From NCBI RefSeq assembly GCF_005937885.2, contig NZ_CP042176.1, positions 4,149,501-4,213,500 of the forward strand: a stretch of 64,000 nucleotides of DNA. The letters run 5' to 3'. This DNA comes from Bradyrhizobium sp. KBS0727 (GTDB lineage Bacteria; Pseudomonadota; Alphaproteobacteria; Rhizobiales; Xanthobacteraceae). The notes beneath the pieces are model-generated. The model was given only the letters and a program-made list of their open reading frames with translations. It was not told the DNA's origin and did not search any database. The translations under genes were made by a program, and so were the position numbers. Shown here piece by piece: positions 9,110-16,633 of this stretch (position 1 is its first letter; every line of letters starts with the position of its first letter).

Positions 9110-11305
9110 TTGCAAGGCCCGCGGTTGGAACTGAACAGACGAATTGGTCCGCGACATCCAAAGCTCGCCGCCGCGGGATTCCGCGCCGCGCGCTGGCTGG
9201 CGGCGAAGACGATGGGGGCTGCGGGCTTTCATCAACTGGGCTCGGAATTTGCCGATGCGCGAATTGCCGCCGTGCGCGAAAAACTTGCGCGCGGCGACAC
9301 GGTCTACCTCGTGGGCCTCGGCGCGCCCGGCACCCATAATTCCGGCGTGGCGCTGGTCGAGGTGACGCAGGCGCGCGGGCCTCGCCTGATCGTCAACAAC
9401 GAGGAAGAGCGCTTTTCCGGCAACAAGCACACGACCGAATATCCGCGGGCATCGATCGACGCGATGGTGACCGCGTTGCGCAGTATCGGCCGCGACATCG
9501 GCGACATCGACGCCTGGCTGACCAGTTGGGATTATCCGACGCTGGCGGGCACGCTGGCGCGTTCGGTGCTCGAGGAATTGCCGCAGAGCCTGAAACTGCT
9601 GCGCACCACGCAGGCCGCCGGCTTCGAGAGCCGCCGTCTTGAGCAGATGACCCGGACGCCAAAGCTCCTCGCGCGCCAGCTTGGCCTGCGAGAACGCGTG
9701 CCGCTGATCTGCCTGCCGCACCACGACAACCACGCCTGGTTTTCCTGGGCCGCCTCGCCGTTCGCCGACGACGGCAAACCGGTTGCGGTTGCGGTGCTCG
9801 ACGGCACCGGTGACCAGGGGTCTGTCTCGCTCTACGTCGTCGAGCACGGCGCGATGCGAAAACTCTATTGCAACGACAGCATGTTCGATTCACTCGGCGC
9901 GTTCTACAGCGTGATCTCGTCGACGCAGGGCGGCTGGACCTGGCTGTCCAGCGAAGGCCGCTATATGGGCGCCGCCGCCTGGGGCGACATGAGCCGCGCC
10001 AGCAATCCGTATTACGCGCGGCTCCGCGACGTCCTGCAGTTCGGCGACGGCGGTGATGTCAGGATCAACCGCGCGATGGCCAACTGGTATTGCGATCCCT
10101 TTGATCACCCCTACAAGCCCGCTTTGTCCGCCATCCTCGGCGAACCGCTCAGGCCTGATCAGCTCTGGAATCCCGATGCGGTATTGCGCGTCGAGGATAT
10201 CCATCACCGTCCCGATACAAAGGATCGCCTCGACAAGGCCGCCGCGACCCAACTGGTGTTCGAGGATGCGATGATCCATGTCACGGACCATCTGCTGCGC
10301 GTCACCGGCGCGAACCGGCTGGTGCTGACCGGCGGCGTGGCGCTGAACGCAATCGGCAATATGCGGCTGCTGGAGCATTTCGACGAAGCGTGGTTCGCCA
10401 AGGAACAGCACAAGGCACAGCAACGCAACACGCGTCTGCATCTATGGGTGCCGCCGGTGCCCGGCGATCCCGGCGTCACCATCGGCGCCGCCTGGCTGTT
10501 CGCGCATCTGGCAGGCAGCCCGCGCGGCGCGCCGATGACGCACGCGTTTCATTGCGGTTTGCCGCCGTCGCCCGACGACATCGCCGCCGCGCTGACGGCC
10601 GACGACATTGCCTCAAAGCGCATCGGCGACGTCTCGACGCCGCAAGGCCGCGATGATATCGCCGACCTGATGGCGTTCATGGTTGCCCAGGGTGGCGTGA
10701 TCGCGCTCTATCAGGGTGCTGCCGAAACCGGCCCGCGCGCGCTCGGCCACCGCTCGATCCTCGCCAATCCCTGTGACGCGCAAGTGCGCGAGCGGCTCAA
10801 CGAGCGCGTCAAATACCGCGAAGCAATAAGACCGCTGGCGCCGATGGCGACGCTGAAAGCGGCTCAGGAATACTTTGAACTGCTGCCCGGCGCATCGGAC
10901 GCCGATTACAACGCCTACAATTACATGGTGCTGACAGCGCAATCGAAGCCGCATGCGCGCGACAAGATTCCGGCGGTGATCCATGCCGACGGTACCGGCC
11001 GCATCCAGATCGTGCGCGCCGAGGACGATCCCCTCACCCACGCCTACCTGAAAGCGCTCGGGCGTCACATCGGTGTGGAAGTTTCGGTCAACACGTCATT
11101 CAATGTCGCCGGACCCATCGCCCAGACGCCGCAACAGGCGATCGACACGCTGCGCCGCTCCAAGGGCCTCGACGTTGTGCTGCTGGTGGCCGGCGACGGC
11201 GCGGTATTTGCGGCGTGGCATGGCGGTGAGCGCGACAGCGGGCGATTTACCGGCTGGTTGGCGGCGTGGAAGTCCAGTCGCGCCAGCGAGGGCGTGTATT
11301 CATAA
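9110..11305 (+). CDS. Carbamoyltransferase of the NodU/CmcH/TobZ family
   Basis: Up to 731 residues from a TTG at 9110; the true start is uncertain (TTG 9125 or ATG 9211 are alternatives). The N-terminal Kae1-like domain shows VGLGAPGTHNSGVAL, NNEEERFSG and LPHHDNHAWFSW, the last being the His cluster that binds the metal and carbamoyl-adenylate. The C-terminal YrdC-like domain has GAAETGPRALGHRS and NTSFNVAGPIAQTP. The family transfers carbamoyl from carbamoyl phosphate, using ATP, to hydroxyls of Nod factors, antibiotics or sugars. No nod, antibiotic or sugar-synthesis genes are next to it, so the acceptor is unknown. Confidence 0.88.
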   Translation: MQGPRLELNRRIGPRHPKLAAAGFRAARWLAAKTMGAAGFHQLGSEFADARIAAVREKLARGDTVYLVGLGAPGTHNSGVALVEVTQARGPRLIVNNEEERFSGNKHTTEYPRASIDAMVTALRSIGRDIGDIDAWLTSWDYPTLAGTLARSVLEELPQSLKLLRTTQAAGFESRRLEQMTRTPKLLARQLGLRERVPLICLPHHDNHAWFSWAASPFADDGKPVAVAVLDGTGDQGSVSLYVVEHGAMRKLYCNDSMFDSLGAFYSVISSTQGGWTWLSSEGRYMGAAAWGDMSRASNPYYARLRDVLQFGDGGDVRINRAMANWYCDPFDHPYKPALSAILGEPLRPDQLWNPDAVLRVEDIHHRPDTKDRLDKAAATQLVFEDAMIHVTDHLLRVTGANRLVLTGGVALNAIGNMRLLEHFDEAWFAKEQHKAQQRNTRLHLWVPPVPGDPGVTIGAAWLFAHLAGSPRGAPMTHAFHCGLPPSPDDIAAALTADDIASKRIGDVSTPQGRDDIADLMAFMVAQGGVIALYQGAAETGPRALGHRSILANPCDAQVRERLNERVKYREAIRPLAPMATLKAAQEYFELLPGASDADYNAYNYMVLTAQSKPHARDKIPAVIHADGTGRIQIVRAEDDPLTHAYLKALGRHIGVEVSVNTSFNVAGPIAQTPQQAIDTLRRSKGLDVVLLVAGDGAVFAAWHGGERDSGRFTGWLAAWKSSRASEGVYS

Positions 11306-11472
11306 ATTGAGGTTCGTGAGCGAACTCGATTCATGTCCGCCATCCGGCGTATTGCAGACTCAAATCGGACATCGCCTCAGGTCCGAAAAGTGCCCAAAAA
11401 GCGACATGGGACAGCAACGCCTCTCCGACCGCTTTCAGGAAAATAGTGCGGCTGGTCTGGGCGGAGGTCTGT

Positions 11473-12204
11473 TTACAATTCGCTCTTGATCTCGGGCTTG
11501 TCGTACAAGACAGCGTTCAACAATGAACTGTTGACTTCAATTTTTCCGTTGTAGCTGATGAAGCCAAGTTTGCGGAATTTGTTCATGAAGAAGCTGACAC
11601 GAGACCGGGTTGTGCCGATCATCTCGGCCAGGGTTTCCTGGCTGATATTAGGAGTAATCGGTTGAGGACTGCCTTCCTTGCCAAAATTCGCCAGCAGAAG
11701 CAGAAGCCGCGCCAACCGTTTTTCGCTTGAGTTGAAGAGTTGGTCGATCAGGTCTTCCTCAATCCGGCTATTGCGGGTCAGTAAATAAGCGATGAATACC
11801 TCGGAAAACTTCGGTTGCTCATGAAGTACCGCGAGCATCGCCGTCTTCTTGATAGCGGTGACCAGGCAATCTTCCATCGCGGTCGTGGTCGCAATGCGCA
11901 CCGAATGGCCGTTCATGCAGCCTTCGCCAAAGAACTGGCCCGGTCCAAAAATCCCGACCACCGCCTCCTTGCCTTGCTCGGATATGACAACAACCTTGAC
12001 CCGACCTTTTTGAATGTAAAAGACCGCGTCTGCCGCATCTCCCTGGGCGAACACGACCTCGTCCTTGCGAAATTCAAGGATGGTCTTACCCTCGCCCACG
12101 ATGGCAAGAAACGTCTTGGGATCAAATGCAGCCTGATTGGCCATGCTCGCCATGTCCGGTCTAGTCCCCGCGCGCGGGAAATCTATCTTAGCCATATTGA
12201 CCAC
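11473..12204 (-). CDS. Crp/Fnr family transcriptional regulator
   Basis: 243 residues from GTG 12204 (ATG 12195 also possible). Residues about 40-125 form a cyclic-nucleotide-type beta-roll (FAQGDAADAVFYIQKGRVKV, GPGQFFGEG). Residues about 186-215 form the winged helix-turn-helix, with recognition helix TTRSRVSFFMNKF. The canonical E-SR of Fnr and RE-GR of Crp are absent, so the DNA site should differ from their consensus. There are no Fnr-type N-terminal cysteines. Only 33 bases separate it from the small gene upstream, suggesting one operon from the shared box at 12518-12535. It is inferred, not shown, that this protein binds that box. Confidence 0.9.
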   Translation of the reverse strand: MVNMAKIDFPRAGTRPDMASMANQAAFDPKTFLAIVGEGKTILEFRKDEVVFAQGDAADAVFYIQKGRVKVVVISEQGKEAVVGIFGPGQFFGEGCMNGHSVRIATTTAMEDCLVTAIKKTAMLAVLHEQPKFSEVFIAYLLTRNSRIEEDLIDQLFNSSEKRLARLLLLLANFGKEGSPQPITPNISQETLAEMIGTTRSRVSFFMNKFRKLGFISYNGKIEVNSSLLNAVLYDKPEIKSEL

Positions 12205-12237
12205 AGTTGTCTCGAATAGGCTGCCGTCGAGGCGACC

Positions 12238-12456
12238 TTACTTGATGCCGTCCACGGTATGGATGGCCAACCATCGCTTGTCCGTCGAGAGGAACTGTGT
12301 CGAGCTCGCTGCCTGTCGGTGCTCATCTCGGGCGGGTCCCGACGGGGTCGAGCGTGGGTACCTAAGGATTGTCAGGCGCAGCCCGTAAAGCTGCGCCATC
12401 GTGCGGCGTTTGGTCTCTACGGGCTCATGTCCAACGAACTCCTGAGCCGCTGTCAT
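12238..12456 (-). CDS. Small protein (72 aa) of unknown function, upstream partner of the Crp/Fnr gene
   Basis: I do not recognise the family. The 72-residue product is basic, with no signal peptide and no clear membrane segment. It is called because a strong Shine-Dalgarno (GGAGGGG, 8 bases before ATG) precedes it, and because its upstream region carries the same box and -10-like hexamer as two other small genes at 14906 and 16410. It ends 33 bases before the regulator start on the same strand, so it is probably the first gene of that operon. A chance frame remains possible. Confidence 0.5.
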   Translation of the reverse strand: MTAAQEFVGHEPVETKRRTMAQLYGLRLTILRYPRSTPSGPARDEHRQAASSTQFLSTDKRWLAIHTVDGIK

Positions 12457-12490
12457 CTGTTGGACCCCTCCGGTCTGCGGTTATGCAACC

Positions 12491-12535
12491 AGCATGCCGC
12501 GTCGAAATACCGACTCGCCGGTCAATATTGCTCAC
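12491..12535 (-). promoter_or_regulatory. Shared operator and -10 region, copy A (upstream of the 72-aa gene and crp-like gene)
   Basis: On the minus strand the box at 12535-12518 reads GTGAGCAATATTGACCGG and is followed by a -10-like CATGCT at 12496-12491. The box centre lies 30.5 bases upstream of the hexamer, about -42 from the start of transcription. Copies B (14983-15026) and C (16487-16530) have the same box with one to three changes and almost the same spacing. This is the geometry of class II activation by Crp/Fnr proteins; the promoter assignment is inference. Confidence 0.6.
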
Positions 12536-12665
12536 AATCCACGGAAATTATCGCATTGTTGGCGAACTAGGACACTCCTCGAACTCAACTACATCCTCAG
12601 GCGATTAACGAGTGTCACCGCTATGTTGCGGTGGAGACAGAGCCGGAGTCGGAATTCACCTCGCG

Positions 12666-12690
12666 GGAACTATGTCGAGAGCCGATAGTT
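12666..12690 (+). promoter_or_regulatory. Candidate EcfG (general stress) promoter for the exported protein at 12752
   Basis: GGAAC at 12666-12670, 16-base spacer, AGTT at 12687-12690, against the alphaproteobacterial EcfG consensus GGAAC-N16/17-CGTT. One mismatch in the -10. It lies 61 bases before the ATG, a normal leader length. Confidence 0.5.
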
Positions 12691-12751
12691 GTCTCTGATC
12701 ATCCCGCAAATCTTCCACTCACGTCGACAGGAACCCTCAGAGGAGTACGCT

Positions 12752-13084
12752 ATGAACAAGACTATTATCTCGCTTGCGCTCGGCGCTGGCGCGTTGTTCG
12801 CCACCGCCGCTTCGGCAGCTCCGCTCACACATAGTCTCGCGGTTATTCCAGACAACGGCATCGAAAACGTCCGCATGGTCTGTAACGAATCCGGGCGCTG
12901 TTGGCGGGAACGTGGTCAGCGCCGCATTATAGTTGAGGATTCGTACAACTACGCTCCGCGCGAACGCTACATCGAACGGCGCGGATACTACGATGGTGGA
13001 TACTATAACAATGCTCCGAGCGTCGGAATCGGCGTTGGTCCGGGCGGCGTAGGAATTGGCTTTGGAGCCGGTCCGCGCTGGTAA
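12752..13084 (+). CDS. Small exported Gly/Tyr-rich protein
   Basis: 110 residues with a clear signal peptide (MNKTIISLALGAGALFATAASA, cleavage before APLT). The mature part has CNESGRCWRERGQRR, then a Tyr/Arg-rich stretch and a Gly-rich C-terminus with VGIGVGPGGVGIGFGAG. Small periplasmic proteins like this are common in Bradyrhizobium and often stress-induced; the function is unknown. AGGAG precedes the ATG. A candidate EcfG promoter lies 61 bases upstream and a hairpin terminator follows at 13108-13140. Confidence 0.85.
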   Translation: MNKTIISLALGAGALFATAASAAPLTHSLAVIPDNGIENVRMVCNESGRCWRERGQRRIIVEDSYNYAPRERYIERRGYYDGGYYNNAPSVGIGVGPGGVGIGFGAGPRW

Positions 13085-13107
13085 GGCTATGACCTCGTGA
13101 TCTGATG

Positions 13108-13140
13108 AAGTAGGCCGTAGAGAAAATCTGCGGCCTACTT
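13108..13140 (+). terminator. Hairpin after the exported-protein gene at 12752
   Basis: AAGTAGGCCG at 13108-13117 pairs perfectly with CGGCCTACTT at 13131-13140 across a 13-base loop. It starts 23 bases after the stop. There is no strong U-tract, so termination efficiency is uncertain. Confidence 0.6.
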
Positions 13141-13164
13141 GTCGCGCTAAGCAAGGAACAGGTT

Positions 13165-13235
13165 ATGAACGGAATTATCTATAACGCGGTCTCGTCGTCA
13201 TCGGCGTAATCCTTTCGTTTTTTGGTTTGCGATAG
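13165..13235 (+). pseudogene. Frameshifted microprotein gene (small hydrophobic membrane peptide)
   Basis: ATG at 13165 preceded by AAGGAAC encodes MNGIIYN and then reaches a stop after 14 codons. In the next frame the same DNA reads GLVVVIGVILSFFGLR followed by TAG at 13233-13235. The two pieces together match a 23-residue single-helix membrane peptide with the ending LSFFGLR that I recall from this bacterial group. The span is 71 bases, one short of a whole number of codons, so a 1-base deletion near 13184 would explain the break. A sequencing error would look the same. Confidence 0.5.
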
Positions 13236-13419
13236 GACGCCGGCATCAAGGCTCCTGGGTCCGCTTTTGCAGACAGTGAACAAGCATTTGTGCCTGCCGG
13301 ATTGGTGCGTTTGCGCAAGGCGCTGCTTCCGTAATCAGGGACAACCAGTCGCTACAGAGTTCGTTCAATCGATCGCCACGCGGTTCCCTTGCTACAAGAC
13401 ATGCGGAGCGGCGATACCG

Positions 13420-14589
13420 CTATTCCCCCTCGAGGAAGTGCCCCAAGGCCTTGAGCGGGCGCAACCTGTCGGAAACGATCTTCAGGATAGCCAGCATCGG
13501 AACGGCCAGGATCGCGCCAAGGACGCCCCACATCCAGAACCAAAACACCAGCGACAGAATAATCAACACTGGATTCAGCGTGAAGCGTCGCGCGAGCAGC
13601 ATGGGCGTCAAGGTTTCGCCCTCGATGAGGTGAATGGCAAGGTAGAGGGCTGGCGGCAACAACGCCCACCATAAGCTGTCGAAGCTCAACATTCCGACCA
13701 GCACGAAGATGAATATCCCGAAAAGCGGCCCTAAGATTGGAATGTAGTTGAGCAGGAAGGCCGTAGCACCCCACAACAAGGGGTCTCCCAAGCCGCAAAG
13801 ATACATCGCGGCCGCCGTCGCGACACCCACCGCGGCATTCATGGCCGTAATTGTCAGCAGATAGGCCGATATGTCCTCCTGGATCTGCTGAGAGATATCG
13901 ACGGCTTGTCGCTTGTTGCTGAACGTCGGCAGAATTTCGACGATGCGCCGAAGGAATATGTCGCCCGCTACCAAAAGAAAATAGAGCACCAGGACAGTCG
14001 TAAACAAGCCATCGAGCACGGAGCGCGTCCCTGCGAACAGCGCACCCGTTATGCCGAGATCGCGGCGAACCGAAACGATTGAACCCCGACCAGGGGGAGC
14101 GTCCGCAGCCTGCTCGGCCTGTTGGATAACCTTTTGCAACGCTTGGATCGGCCCTTTTATGACCTCAAGGTGTGCCTCCAGCCGCGGGATCCCCTCGGGC
14201 AACCGCTCGGCCCAAGTCGCGGCCGGCACCGACAACGCCGCCACGAGGCCAACAAGGGCTCCAATGACCAAGACGACAGCCAAGAGCGCTCCGACAGCGC
14301 GGCGAAAGTGCAACCGCCCCAAGAGCCGGACTGCGGGTTGAAGAAGGAGATTCAGCACGATCGCGAGCACAACGGGTAGGATGATCGCGCTTGCCACATA
14401 GAGTGCCGCCAAGACACTGAGCGCAAACAAACCACAGAGAAAGAACGTCTGCGGATTGGTCGGCAGCGGCATCTCCGTCTCGTCGGCGGCCTCCGTCGCC
14501 GCCGCATGTGATCCCGGCAGATCAACATCCAGCATCGACGGCAAAGAGGGACGCGGTGATGGCGGTGATGGCGGTAAGGCAGCAACCAT
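13420..14589 (-). CDS. AI-2E family transporter (PerM/TqsA-like permease)
   Basis: 389 residues. A Pro/Ser-rich cytoplasmic N-terminus (about 45 residues) is followed by two helices (about 50-80), another pair at 95-125, a large loop, and a C-terminal bundle. Family landmarks are ITAMNAAVGVATAAAMYLCGL, FLLNYIPILGPLFG and FWFWMWGVLGAILAVPMLAILK. PF01594 proteins export autoinducer-2 or act as sodium/proton-linked permeases; the substrate here is unknown. The upstream region shares a leader block (14664-14685) with the small genes at 14906 and 16410, suggesting common ancestry of the 5' regions. Confidence 0.9.
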   Translation of the reverse strand: MVAALPPSPPSPRPSLPSMLDVDLPGSHAAATEAADETEMPLPTNPQTFFLCGLFALSVLAALYVASAIILPVVLAIVLNLLLQPAVRLLGRLHFRRAVGALLAVVLVIGALVGLVAALSVPAATWAERLPEGIPRLEAHLEVIKGPIQALQKVIQQAEQAADAPPGRGSIVSVRRDLGITGALFAGTRSVLDGLFTTVLVLYFLLVAGDIFLRRIVEILPTFSNKRQAVDISQQIQEDISAYLLTITAMNAAVGVATAAAMYLCGLGDPLLWGATAFLLNYIPILGPLFGIFIFVLVGMLSFDSLWWALLPPALYLAIHLIEGETLTPMLLARRFTLNPVLIILSLVFWFWMWGVLGAILAVPMLAILKIVSDRLRPLKALGHFLEGE

Positions 14590-14705
14590 CGGTTTCCCCT
14601 CTGAATGTGAGCCGATGATCGCTTTCGATGATCATCTTGCCCTATCAGGCGGAAGTCTCAAAACTCTCAGTCACCGATGAATGCCGCGAGCGGCTCCATC
14701 GGGAC

Positions 14706-14906
14706 CTATTTCGGCGCTTGCAGCCCGAACGACAAGAGCCACTCATCCACATGCGAGGCGGTTTCAGCCTGACGCGCCCTTCTTATCATGGCATCGCGCT
14801 CGGTTCCGGGCCGCAGCGCTTGTGCCTCTTCTTTCAATCGTAAGGCATGTAGCGCCAAGCGATCCTTTAACGGCAGTTGGGGATGGCTGGTTTGGGTGTG
14901 AGACAT
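14706..14906 (-). CDS. Small soluble protein (66 aa), unknown function
   Basis: 66 residues, charged and helical (LKDRLALHALRLKEEAQALRPGTERDAMIRRARQAETASHVDEWL), with no signal peptide. I recognise the pattern as a recurrent short hypothetical of Bradyrhizobium but no named family. A perfect Shine-Dalgarno AAGGAGGG sits 5 bases before the ATG. The upstream DNA has copy B of the shared box with its -10 hexamer, so the gene is probably expressed with the Crp/Fnr operon. The AI-2E permease gene follows 116 bases downstream on the same strand. Confidence 0.75.
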   Translation of the reverse strand: MSHTQTSHPQLPLKDRLALHALRLKEEAQALRPGTERDAMIRRARQAETASHVDEWLLSFGLQAPK

Positions 14907-14982
14907 ATTGGCCCTCCTTATAACGGCGGGAGCGCAACACTCTCAGTCACCGATAGATGCCAAGTGGGGCGATGATCGCACC

Positions 14983-15026
14983 AGCATACTCTTTGGATTC
15001 TATACACCCTGATCAATATTGCTCAC
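14983..15026 (-). promoter_or_regulatory. Shared operator and -10 region, copy B (upstream of the 66-aa gene)
   Basis: Minus strand: GTGAGCAATATTGATCAG at 15026-15009, then TATGCT at 14988-14983. The centre-to-hexamer distance is 29.5 bases (centre about -41.5). This copy has the best dyad symmetry, TGAGC-N6-GATCA around AATATT. Confidence 0.6.
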
Positions 15027-15143
15027 CTTTCAAAAATTAAGCGATGACAATTAAGGGGTCTCGCAGCAATTGGCTCAGAAAAAGGCGGCTCAAGAGCCGC
15101 CCTTCCAGTTTGTCTGTAATTCGGGATTGCCCGATAAATTCGC

Positions 15144-15779
15144 TTAACCTTCGATGATGTAAACGATCTCGTGGGTGTGCGGGCGAAGAATGAAGTACCT
15201 GCCGTGCACAAGGATAAAATCGTATCCACGCCATTCCGGATAGATTTCCACGACACGAGACGGCAGCGCATGATAGCGGACACCGGCCGGGACCGACGCC
15301 CCGATTGAGAGATTGAAGGTCACGTTCGTAACTTCCTCGACCTTCTCCTGCTTGATCGCCGAGGTCATCTGGGTGCGCTTTTCGGCGGAGGGTGCGACTG
15401 TTGCCGAAGTTGCGGCATTGCCTGTCGTTTTGCTGTCCGAGGTCGAAGGCTTGGTTTCGGCTGTGGGAGTCTTCATGTCCTTCGAGGTGGTGGTCGAATC
15501 CGACTTGCCATCGGCTTTCATATCGCCGGTCGTTTTTGCGTCCGGCTTGCCCTGCGCATGTTGACGCACACCATCTTTTGACGGAGCGCCGGGTGTTGCG
15601 GTCTCGGCGCCCTTTGCCGCGGGTGCATTCATCGGCGCCGCAGTATCACCTTTGGGCGAAGCGGCAGCCGGCGACTCCGAACTTTTGGCTGCGCCCTGAT
15701 TAACACCTTGAGCCGTCGCGATCCCGGTCGCGGCAAACAAGGCCGCAACAGCGACAGATACCATCAACGTTCTTCTCAT
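15144..15779 (-). CDS. DUF1236 domain-containing exported protein (paralogue 1)
   Basis: 211 residues from ATG 15779; a longer frame to 15869 has no family support. The signal peptide MRRTLMVSVAVAALFAATGIATA is followed by about 100 residues of low-complexity Lys/Ser/Thr/Asp/Ala sequence. The compact C-terminal DUF1236 domain has EIYPEWRGYDFILVHGRYFI and ends HEIVYIIEG. The function is unknown; these proteins are periplasmic and frequent in Rhizobiales. A second paralogue lies at 35672-36430 with the same layout. A consensus EcfG promoter (15838-15862) lies 58 bases upstream. Confidence 0.85.
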   Translation of the reverse strand: MRRTLMVSVAVAALFAATGIATAQGVNQGAAKSSESPAAASPKGDTAAPMNAPAAKGAETATPGAPSKDGVRQHAQGKPDAKTTGDMKADGKSDSTTTSKDMKTPTAETKPSTSDSKTTGNAATSATVAPSAEKRTQMTSAIKQEKVEEVTNVTFNLSIGASVPAGVRYHALPSRVVEIYPEWRGYDFILVHGRYFILRPHTHEIVYIIEG

Positions 15780-15837
15780 TTGATTTTTCCAATTCACATT
15801 TGAATCTATGCGCCGACGAATGTCGGCCATAGAGAGG

Positions 15838-15862
15838 AACGGCCCCGGCAACTTATGGTTCC
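15838..15862 (-). promoter_or_regulatory. Candidate EcfG promoter for the DUF1236 gene at 15779
   Basis: On the minus strand GGAAC (15862-15858), exactly 16 bases, then CGTT (15841-15838), a full match to GGAAC-N16-CGTT. It lies about 58 bases before the ATG. The other DUF1236 gene has an equally perfect match. Confidence 0.65.
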
Positions 15863-16088
15863 GCGTCAATCCGTGGGTTGGGGAGATGCATGGCGAACAA
15901 TGCGACTAAACTCCCGCCGATCGAGTTCTACCGAGCCGACATTCGTTCGATCGCAGAATATCTCGGTCGTCGGATCACGACCGGGAAACCGGCAGTCGCA
16001 TATGAAAACCGAACGGAGTAATGCCCGGGCGGTTGTTCTTTGGCCGATGTCCTGTGGTCAAACAGCGGAAGTATTCAGGTTCGGCAGG
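15863..16088. other. Intergenic stretch without a recognisable gene
   Basis: No start with a convincing ribosome site and no family-like peptide is visible on either strand. The short plus-strand frames here lack coding character. The stretch lies between the EcfG promoter of the DUF1236 gene and a crp-like stub at 16089-16135. Confidence 0.4.
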
Positions 16089-16135
16089 CATGTCCGGTTT
16101 GGTCCCCGCGCGCGTGGGACGGCTACCTCAGCCAT
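16089..16135 (-). pseudogene. Stub resembling the 5' end of the Crp/Fnr gene
   Basis: Read on the minus strand from the ATG at 16135, this 47-bp segment aligns with the first 45 bases after the ATG at 12195 of the Crp/Fnr gene. They share ATGGCT at the start, the GCGCGCGGGGAC core and CCGGACATG at the end, with several substitutions and one or two gaps. Similarity stops there and the frame soon closes. It lies about 96 bases downstream of the zinc-ribbon gene, mimicking the order box, small gene, crp seen at 12.5 kb. The match is short, so chance or a shared repeat is possible. Confidence 0.35.
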
Positions 16136-16230
16136 TCAAGCCGCCGACATCCGAAATAAAAAGCCGCACGATGAAGGCTTTTACAAAGCCAGAGACGCCA
16201 CCCAACAGCCGCAAAAACTGATTTTAGCGA

Positions 16231-16410
16231 CTAGATCGCAGCTGGAAAACTTCCAGTCGTTTTGCATTCCGGGCACTCGAAGGTGCGGACTTCACGACCG
16301 GGTTCAGCAGGCTCGATGCAAGCCAACCGCATGGGCTTGCCACACTTGGTGCACGGAAGAATTCCGATCTCCGCGCGGCTGTACAATGGATTTCGTTGGA
16401 TAGATGACAT
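16231..16410 (-). CDS. Small zinc-ribbon protein (59 aa)
   Basis: 59 residues from ATG 16410 (AGGGGAAG upstream); an in-frame start at 16437 is less likely. Two CxxC pairs, CTKCGK and CPECKT, about 25 residues apart give a rubredoxin/zinc-ribbon knuckle, with EVRTFECPEC typical of short zinc-ribbon proteins of Rhizobiales. No signal peptide. The biochemical role is unknown. Copy C of the shared box lies upstream at the activator distance, which links it to the 66-aa gene and the Crp/Fnr operon. Confidence 0.75.
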   Translation of the reverse strand: MSSIQRNPLYSRAEIGILPCTKCGKPMRLACIEPAEPGREVRTFECPECKTTGSFPAAI

Positions 16411-16486
16411 CGTGCTTCCCCTGTTAGGCGGGAGCATTACCGATCTCTCTGTCGCCGATATTGCCTATTCGGACGGCGATGGAGCC

Positions 16487-16530
16487 AGTATGCTCCCGCG
16501 AGTTCGGAGTCACCGGTCAATATAGCTCAC
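16487..16530 (-). promoter_or_regulatory. Shared operator and -10 region, copy C (upstream of the zinc-ribbon gene)
   Basis: Minus strand: GTGAGCTATATTGACCGG at 16530-16513 and CATACT at 16492-16487; the centre lies 29.5 bases from the hexamer. On the plus strand a TATAAT at 16542-16547 may serve the divergent gene at 16634, so the box could also influence that gene from about -32. Confidence 0.6.
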
Positions 16531-16633
16531 TTTCATGCAATTATAATTATTGCGAGCCATGCCCGGGAACCTTAGTCGGCTGACACTATTTGCTCTCTGT
16601 CCAATACTGGCCGCACGACAACTGGTAAACGCC

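Noticed and set aside
12518..16530. Standard Fnr/FixK site (TTGAT-N4-ATCAA) or Crp site (TGTGA-N6-TCACA) in the shared box
   Set aside because: The half-site spacing does not fit: TGA and TCA are 10 bases apart in the best copy, and the arms are not conserved in the other two.
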